Assembly: GCA_964547105.1 (NCBI GenBank)
Contig: CAZJLO010000003.1
Span: 39,519 to 103,518 of the forward strand
Origin: RXOA01 sp964547105
Lineage (GTDB): Bacteria > Bipolaricaulota > Bipolaricaulia > UBA7950 > UBA9294
Length of the DNA: 64,000 bases
Direction: 5' to 3'
A program made the position numbers and the translations under genes. Positions 59,528 through 64,000 of the stretch are shown here, piece by piece; the stretch's first letter is position 1; each line of letters begins with the position of its first letter. The notes beneath the pieces are model-generated. The model saw nothing but the letters and a program-made list of their open reading frames with translations. It did no database searches and was not told where the DNA came from.

Positions 59528-60595
59528 GTGCACGTCACCAGAAAGGTTGCTCTTGCCGTTGTCATGTGCTTGATCGTAGGAACTGCCATCGCACTCGCCA
59601 CGCCGGTCATCTTGGTTGATGCGGCGATTCACGATTTTGGTTCTGTCAACGAGGGCTTCGAGTACTACCACAGCTATGTCATCTCGAACGGCGGGACGTC
59701 TCCTTTGATTCTCGAGCAGATCCGACCGAACTGTGGTTGCACCACCGTTGACCTTACGTCCAATACGCTTCAACCTGGAGCATCGGTTCGCCTCGACATC
59801 ACGTTCGACACGACAGGAATGCGGGACGGCGTGAACAGCCGGTTCATCTACATCGACAGCAATGACCCGGCTCACTCGCAGGTGTATTTGACCCTCACCG
59901 CCAACGTGCAGCGGGCAGCGATTCAGCAGCTCTCTGCAACCGCCCTGCGCTCCGATTTCTACGTACTTCTGGACTTGCGAGATCCAATGGAGTTTGCTTC
60001 AGGCCACCTGATCGGGGCATTGAACGTGCCGCTCGCCCGCCTTGGCAGTTGGTCCGGGAATCTACCCCGTGGGGCGGTCATTCTTCTCGTTGACGAAGAC
60101 GGTTCGGGAAGCTGCCAAGCGGCCGAAACGCTCCAGCACGCAGGATTTGAGGGATACGCGATCGACGGAGGGCTCGCAGCATGGGTTGACCTCTACGGAA
60201 GCCGTTTGCTGACCGCTCCGCTCGTCGGATTGGGAACGCCTGTCGGTTCATCGACAGACTACAGCCTGTCTGTTCCCGTGCTCGCCCAGGACCTGTACTA
60301 CGTCCTTGTCGACATCCGCAATCCCGCGGCGTACGCCGCGGGGCACTTGATCGGAGCAGTCAACGTCTCGCCGTCCGATCTGCCGGCATGGGCGGCTGAA
60401 CTGCCGCGTGACGTTCGAATCATTATCTACGCGCAGCAGGGCAGCGCAGCCGATCAGGCCGCCCTCCAGCTCCGTGCACTCGGATATTCTCTTGCCCACA
60501 GCTTGCTCGGCGGATTCGACTACTGGATGGAGACCCAGGAAGACATGCGCCATCCTGAGCAATCGTTGATCATCGCCTCCGAAAACGAGATCTAG
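59528..60595 (+). CDS. Secreted DUF1573 protein with two inactive rhodanese domains
   Basis: A 355-residue protein starting at GTG 59528 behind AAAGGAGG. A signal peptide or anchor (about 1-24) is followed by a DUF1573/ASH-like beta-sandwich (about 30-125) with HDFGSVNEGFEYYHSYVISN and RPNCGCTTVD. Two rhodanese folds follow: FYVLLDLRDPMEFASGHLIGALNVP with IDGGLAAWVD, then YYVLVDIRNPAAYAAGHLIGAVNV with LLGGFDYWME. The catalytic Cys is replaced by Asp in the first (LLVDEDGSGS) and Ala in the second (IIYAQQGSAA), so sulfur transfer is unlikely. A binding or sensing role outside the cytoplasm is inferred. Confidence 0.85.
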   Translation: MHVTRKVALAVVMCLIVGTAIALATPVILVDAAIHDFGSVNEGFEYYHSYVISNGGTSPLILEQIRPNCGCTTVDLTSNTLQPGASVRLDITFDTTGMRDGVNSRFIYIDSNDPAHSQVYLTLTANVQRAAIQQLSATALRSDFYVLLDLRDPMEFASGHLIGALNVPLARLGSWSGNLPRGAVILLVDEDGSGSCQAAETLQHAGFEGYAIDGGLAAWVDLYGSRLLTAPLVGLGTPVGSSTDYSLSVPVLAQDLYYVLVDIRNPAAYAAGHLIGAVNVSPSDLPAWAAELPRDVRIIIYAQQGSAADQAALQLRALGYSLAHSLLGGFDYWMETQEDMRHPEQSLIIASENEI

Positions 60596-60802
60596 CCTGT
60601 CGCGGCAATCTGGGGCAGCAATCCGGTGCCGGGATCGGGACCGGGACCAGCCCCACGGCCGGGCCCGCGAGGCGATGCCCGTCGATGGACTGCCAGACAC
60701 GCCTTGATGGGTGCTTGGGCGCCCGAAATCCGCCGATCCACGATCCGCGCGTGACAAGGGCGAGCTCCAGCAGCAAGCTGCAATCCGACCAGCAACACTC
60801 CT

Positions 60803-60830
60803 GTTGGGTCCATACGTTTGTATGTAGAAT
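60803..60830 (+). promoter_or_regulatory. Promoter of pit
   Basis: TTGGGT (60803-60808) and TAGAAT (60825-60830) are separated by 16 nt. The -10 box ends 11 nt before the pit ATG (60842), so the leader is at most about 5 nt and lacks a ribosome site. The remainder of 60596-60802 is GC-rich with short GGGA/CCGGGA repeats and no gene. Confidence 0.5.
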
Positions 60831-60841
60831 ATAGATCTATC

Positions 60842-61798
60842 ATGCCATCACTGATCGTCCTCCTGCTGGCAGGAACCTACTTGGGCTGGAACATCGGAGC
60901 CAATGATGCCGGAAATTGCCTCGGCACGGTGGTCGGCTCCGGGATGCTCTCCTATCGCCGAGCGGTCATCATCGTTTCGCTCGCCGCCCTTGCTGGGGCG
61001 ACCCTCCAGGGGACTCAGGTCATGGAGACAATCGGTACGGGGATCGTCAGCGAGCAGCTCCCGTTCGCAGGAGTTCTTGTCTCCCTTCTTTCCGCCGGAA
61101 TCTTCGTGACCGTAGCGACGGTTCTTGGTCTGCCCGTCTCTACGGGAGAGGCGATTGTCGGCGCGGTGGCCGGTGTCGGGTGGTCGGCCGGATTGGCCGT
61201 CAACACGGGTACGCTCCTGACAATCGCCGAGGTCTGGGTGATCTGCCCGGTTCTCACCGGACTTATCGCGTTCGTGCTCTTTCACGTGTTGTCGCGCGCA
61301 CTCAATCGGATCAGTGGGCTGCTTGCGGCGGATCGATTTGTGCACGGACTTCTTCTCGCCAGCTCGGCGTACGTTGCCTTCGCCATGGGTGCGAGCAACG
61401 CCGGCAAGGCGGTTGGCCCGATCGCCAATCTCGATTTGGGGATCGATGAACGTCTTCTTCCGATCCTCGGAGGCGTTGCCCTGGTGATCGGGATCTTATC
61501 GTTTGGGCGCCGCGTCGCCAGCACGATCGGCGGCGGCATTGTGAAACTCGACCCTCTGACTGCGGGTTGCGCACAGACGGCGGCCGCAATCGCCATTCAC
61601 ACGTTCACGCTCGTCGGCATCCCCGTATCGACATCGCAAGCAGTGGTCGGCGCAGTCATCGGCGTCGGACTCGTCAAGGGGATGAAGACCGTGCGGGGTC
61701 ATCGTGTGGCAAGAATCTCCCTAGGATGGATTGCGACACCCACGGCATCCGCCGCTCTTGCCTTCCTTGTCTATCGCCTCGTCGATCTGTTCGTCTAG
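60842..61798 (+). CDS. pit: Low-affinity inorganic phosphate (or sulfate) permease, Pit family
   Basis: A 318-residue membrane protein with about nine or ten helices in two inverted repeats. The signature repeats GWNIGANDAGNCLGTVVGSG and FAMGASNAGKAVGPIANLDLG carry the GANDxxN-type motif, and each is later followed by GLPVSTGEAIVGAVAGVGW or GIPVSTSQAVVGAVIGVGLVKG. Transport is driven by the ion gradient. With the pst genes reduced to a chimera, this is the only intact phosphate transporter visible here. Confidence 0.9.
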   Translation: MPSLIVLLLAGTYLGWNIGANDAGNCLGTVVGSGMLSYRRAVIIVSLAALAGATLQGTQVMETIGTGIVSEQLPFAGVLVSLLSAGIFVTVATVLGLPVSTGEAIVGAVAGVGWSAGLAVNTGTLLTIAEVWVICPVLTGLIAFVLFHVLSRALNRISGLLAADRFVHGLLLASSAYVAFAMGASNAGKAVGPIANLDLGIDERLLPILGGVALVIGILSFGRRVASTIGGGIVKLDPLTAGCAQTAAAIAIHTFTLVGIPVSTSQAVVGAVIGVGLVKGMKTVRGHRVARISLGWIATPTASAALAFLVYRLVDLFV

Positions 61799-61826
61799 AA
61801 TCGATCCGCGCAATCATGCCACCCCG

Positions 61827-61856
61827 CAGGCCGGAACATCTTCATGCCCCGGCCTG
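61827..61856. terminator. Hairpin between pit and the secreted peptidase gene
   Basis: CAGGCCGG (61827-61834) pairs with CCGGCCTG (61849-61856) over a 14-nt loop in the 93-bp gap between convergent stops. It has no T tract, so this is only a candidate terminator. Confidence 0.35.
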
Positions 61857-61891
61857 GGCCTGCATCCGGCATTCCCGGCTCGAACACGTGC

Positions 61892-63940
61892 CTAGGGAAT
61901 CGGTGGTTTTGCCTGTCGCGGAGGCTCGCCGGCGCCGACTGAAGAGGTTTCGAGCGTATAGCTTCCTTGCTCACCCGGCGAGAACGAGCTGGCAATGATG
62001 GTGTAGATTCCGTTCGCCGGCGCAACAAACGTTGCGGCAGCGTTGGTTCCCCCCGCCGAATCATCATCCTCGGCGATCCACTGTCCCCGTCCGTCAACCA
62101 CGAACACATACGCATCCACCGCCGCGGATGCCAATCGAACCGAGATACGGTCTCCTGCAGCAATATCCATCTGATAGAGATCGTAGTATGCTCCATCGCT
62201 CCACAGCAGATCCTTCGAACCGAGCTCGCCTTGAGCAAGCTCGCCGACTTCCAGCAACCGCGCCCCCAATGTGACGGCATCGATTCCGGCGGAAGCGCTC
62301 AACGTATAGGCGCCGGTTTCGCCGGGAGCGAAGCTTGAAGCTTCGATTCGATAGACACCCGCCATTGGCGGGAAGAGAAGCATCAACGCATCAGAGCCAT
62401 TGACATCATCGCTCGCCGCAGCCAGTGCCCCCAGAGGGTCATAGACCCACAGGAACGCGTCCAGCCGCTCCGAGACAAGAGAAAAGGTGTAGACGTTGGA
62501 GTCACTCAGTTCGACTGAATAAGCATCGTAGAACGAGCCATCCGATGCCATCGGGTCGCCGGATTCCAGCACCGCTTCGAGTGGGACACCCAGCGTAAGT
62601 TCTCGCCCCTGCGTCACGGCGGCAAGGCCCGGCTTGCCTGTGATGCGGCTGGCGGACGATTCGACCAGAAGCGTGTACGCTCCCGGCGCCGGCTCATAAC
62701 TATTGGCGAGGACGTAGTACCAACCGTCTTCGGGCAGCACAACCGACATCAAGCTATCGGTTCCGCCGCCCTCATCGTCGCTTGTCTCGACAATCTGACG
62801 CTCGCTGTCGTAGAGAAACAAGTACGTATCGAATTCGCCGGAACGAAGCGAGATCTGCACCGTCTCACCCGCTCGTCCCATGAAACGGTACAGATCGCCG
62901 TATGTCTCATCGGACAGTTGTGGGTCTTCGAAGGAGAGGGCTCCGTGAATCGCTTCGCCCACGGCAAGCATGGGTGCAGACGCCCACGGAAGACGATCCT
63001 CCTGGTTCCCGTGCCCTGTGGTCCAGAACACGAATTGCGAGGAGCCGTCGGTCATGCCGACCGCCATCTCGGCAAGGGCATCCCGGAGCGTGGTTCGAGT
63101 GGCCGGTCGATCGACGTACTCGGGAAACTCAAGCAGCGGTTGGCCTTCGGAGATGCTTCCCGTGGCCAGTGGATCGACGCCGGCAAGCACGACGATGTTC
63201 TCGTCAAGGAATCCATTGACGCGAAGGGTGGCGTAGAACCGATCGAGATCGTTGCGGGCCCAGACCTCGTATGCATCGCCGACGAACAGCACCGCCCAAC
63301 GATTCTCCGCGGGGATCGTTTCCCCATCGGCGTCCTGTCCTAGACGGATTTCCTCACCCCCGTTCAGAAATAGGGCTTGCGGATGTTCCGCTTCCGTCAC
63401 AAGATCGTCTCCGGGACAAATCGCCGGATCGGACGCAGCGCCGCCGGGTGCCGCTTCGTCGTTTTGCTCGAGCCAGCGAGCCAACTCGGCCATCGACAGC
63501 GCATTCACACCCGTGACGCCAAGCCCATCGGCCATTGCCGCGACGTAGTAGCTCTCCGCCTGCTTCAGGCCGCATCCCCGCAAGCATCCTGGCGTATCGA
63601 ACGGGGAAGCGGACCAGGCCGACTCGCCGTACGATGCGGCGCTGAACAGGGCGGCTCGTCCAACACTCCCAATGCGTCCAGCCAGATCATCAAGCATCCC
63701 CCCGCCGTGACACTGAGTGAGGATGAAGATCAGATCCCTTTGGGACGCATCGCCCCCGACAGGAACGAGCGGACCAATCCACGCCGAGAATTCATCATCG
63801 TAGATCACATCGTCATCCGCGCAGTAGATGTAGCTCGTCAGATCGTCGGGCTGATCGGAGAATTCCGCCGCGAATCCTGTGCTCACAACAAGAGCAATGC
63901 AGAAAAACACAAATAGAGACTCGGTACACCATCTCTTCAT
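61892..63940 (-). CDS. Secreted caspase-fold (clan CD-like) peptidase, apparently circularly permuted, with three PPC domains
   Basis: A 682-residue exported protein with a signal peptide (about 1-25). Residues 55-190 look like the second half of a C13/caspase-like domain: LIFILTQCHGGGMLDDL (Cys77), ALFSAASYGESAW, and an AEHPQ end. Residues 215-320 look like the first half: WAVLFVGDAYEVWARNDLDRF, FLDENIVVLAG and FVFWTTGHGNQED (His310). Normally His precedes Cys, so the order is swapped. Three beta-sandwich PPC-type repeats follow (about 335-435, 450-550 and 560-665). The ATG at 63940 follows GGGAGG. TAGGAT at 63980-63975 may be the -10 box. Confidence 0.75.
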   Translation of the reverse strand: MKRWCTESLFVFFCIALVVSTGFAAEFSDQPDDLTSYIYCADDDVIYDDEFSAWIGPLVPVGGDASQRDLIFILTQCHGGGMLDDLAGRIGSVGRAALFSAASYGESAWSASPFDTPGCLRGCGLKQAESYYVAAMADGLGVTGVNALSMAELARWLEQNDEAAPGGAASDPAICPGDDLVTEAEHPQALFLNGGEEIRLGQDADGETIPAENRWAVLFVGDAYEVWARNDLDRFYATLRVNGFLDENIVVLAGVDPLATGSISEGQPLLEFPEYVDRPATRTTLRDALAEMAVGMTDGSSQFVFWTTGHGNQEDRLPWASAPMLAVGEAIHGALSFEDPQLSDETYGDLYRFMGRAGETVQISLRSGEFDTYLFLYDSERQIVETSDDEGGGTDSLMSVVLPEDGWYYVLANSYEPAPGAYTLLVESSASRITGKPGLAAVTQGRELTLGVPLEAVLESGDPMASDGSFYDAYSVELSDSNVYTFSLVSERLDAFLWVYDPLGALAAASDDVNGSDALMLLFPPMAGVYRIEASSFAPGETGAYTLSASAGIDAVTLGARLLEVGELAQGELGSKDLLWSDGAYYDLYQMDIAAGDRISVRLASAAVDAYVFVVDGRGQWIAEDDDSAGGTNAAATFVAPANGIYTIIASSFSPGEQGSYTLETSSVGAGEPPRQAKPPIP

Positions 63941-64000
63941 CCGTTTCCTCCCTTTCTTCCATTGCATTCCGTCCATCCTAGACGATTTCGCCGCGCCGCC

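Noticed and set aside
1..64000. tRNA, rRNA, CRISPR arrays, insertion sequences or prophage
   Set aside because: Intergenic regions are short; no cloverleaf T-loop pattern, regular direct repeats, transposase, integrase or phage structural genes were seen.

Overview
The window is one contiguous bacterial chromosomal piece of moderately high G+C, broken only by a 63-base run of N (37462-37524), so it is probably a scaffold from a metagenome-assembled genome. It holds 65 genes that I can support, no rRNA or tRNA, no CRISPR array, no insertion sequence and no prophage. The content points to an anaerobic or microaerophilic bacterium of a little-studied lineage: ferredoxin-type MinD ATPases, Mrp and NifX-like proteins, an Aquifex-type aconitase next to ATP-citrate lyase, hopanoid synthesis, and secreted PPC, PKD and DUF4384 proteins. 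A candidate phylum such as Bipolaricaulota (Acetothermia) would fit, but that is inference from gene content only.

Layout. 1-6.9 kb: YbaK-like editing protein (cut by the edge), gamma-glutamyltransferase, MgtE, a membrane protein, YajC, SecD (without SecF), HolA. 6.5-12.0 kb: DUF134 regulator divergent from a tight operon of two NifX-like proteins, two MinD-ferredoxin ATPases, DUF89, Mrp and a CGGC protein, resembling the orange-protein (ORP) clusters of anaerobes. 12.1-17.1 kb: RNase HI, a duplicated CQLG-motif protein, DUF401 transporter, MscS channel, a sugar-isomerase-like protein. 17.1-30.2 kb: about 13 kb in one direction, mostly with overlapping start and stop codons, carrying DUF3467, a histidine kinase, two NarL-type regulators, polyprenyl synthase, HpnH, HpnG, IspG, squalene-hopene cyclase, IspH, YjbQ, HpnC, HpnD and HpnE. 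This is a near-complete route from late isoprenoid precursors to extended hopanoids under an adjacent two-component system.

30.2-37.7 kb: aconitase, IclR regulator, isocitrate dehydrogenase and ATP-citrate lyase AclB/AclA, closed by a strong terminator. Together these interconvert acetyl-CoA plus oxaloacetate, citrate, isocitrate and 2-oxoglutarate, as in one arm of the reductive TCA cycle. 37.8-50.5 kb: mixed housekeeping genes (CrtI-like oxidoreductase, lipoprotein, SagB-type nitroreductase, acetyltransferase, EamA transporter, ProC, CoaE, DUF4384, YcaQ-like, pseudouridine synthase, NadE), then Hsp20 behind a CIRCE-like operator and YidD. 50.6-64 kb: M20 amidohydrolase, sodium symporter with a tiny membrane partner, a conserved protein coupled to dCTP deaminase, a PstC-PstB chimera facing a PhoU-like regulator, Nudix hydrolase, GlyRS, a DUF1573 protein with two dead rhodanese domains, Pit, and a secreted protein that appears to contain a circularly permuted caspase-like peptidase with three PPC domains.

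A cross-cutting feature is leaderless expression: several genes have a sigma70-type -10 box ending 6-7 nt before the start codon (rnhA, coaE, ycaQ-like, rlu, nadE, yidD), in some cases with a well-spaced -35 box and no Shine-Dalgarno sequence. Genes inside operons usually use an SD or ATGA-type overlaps.
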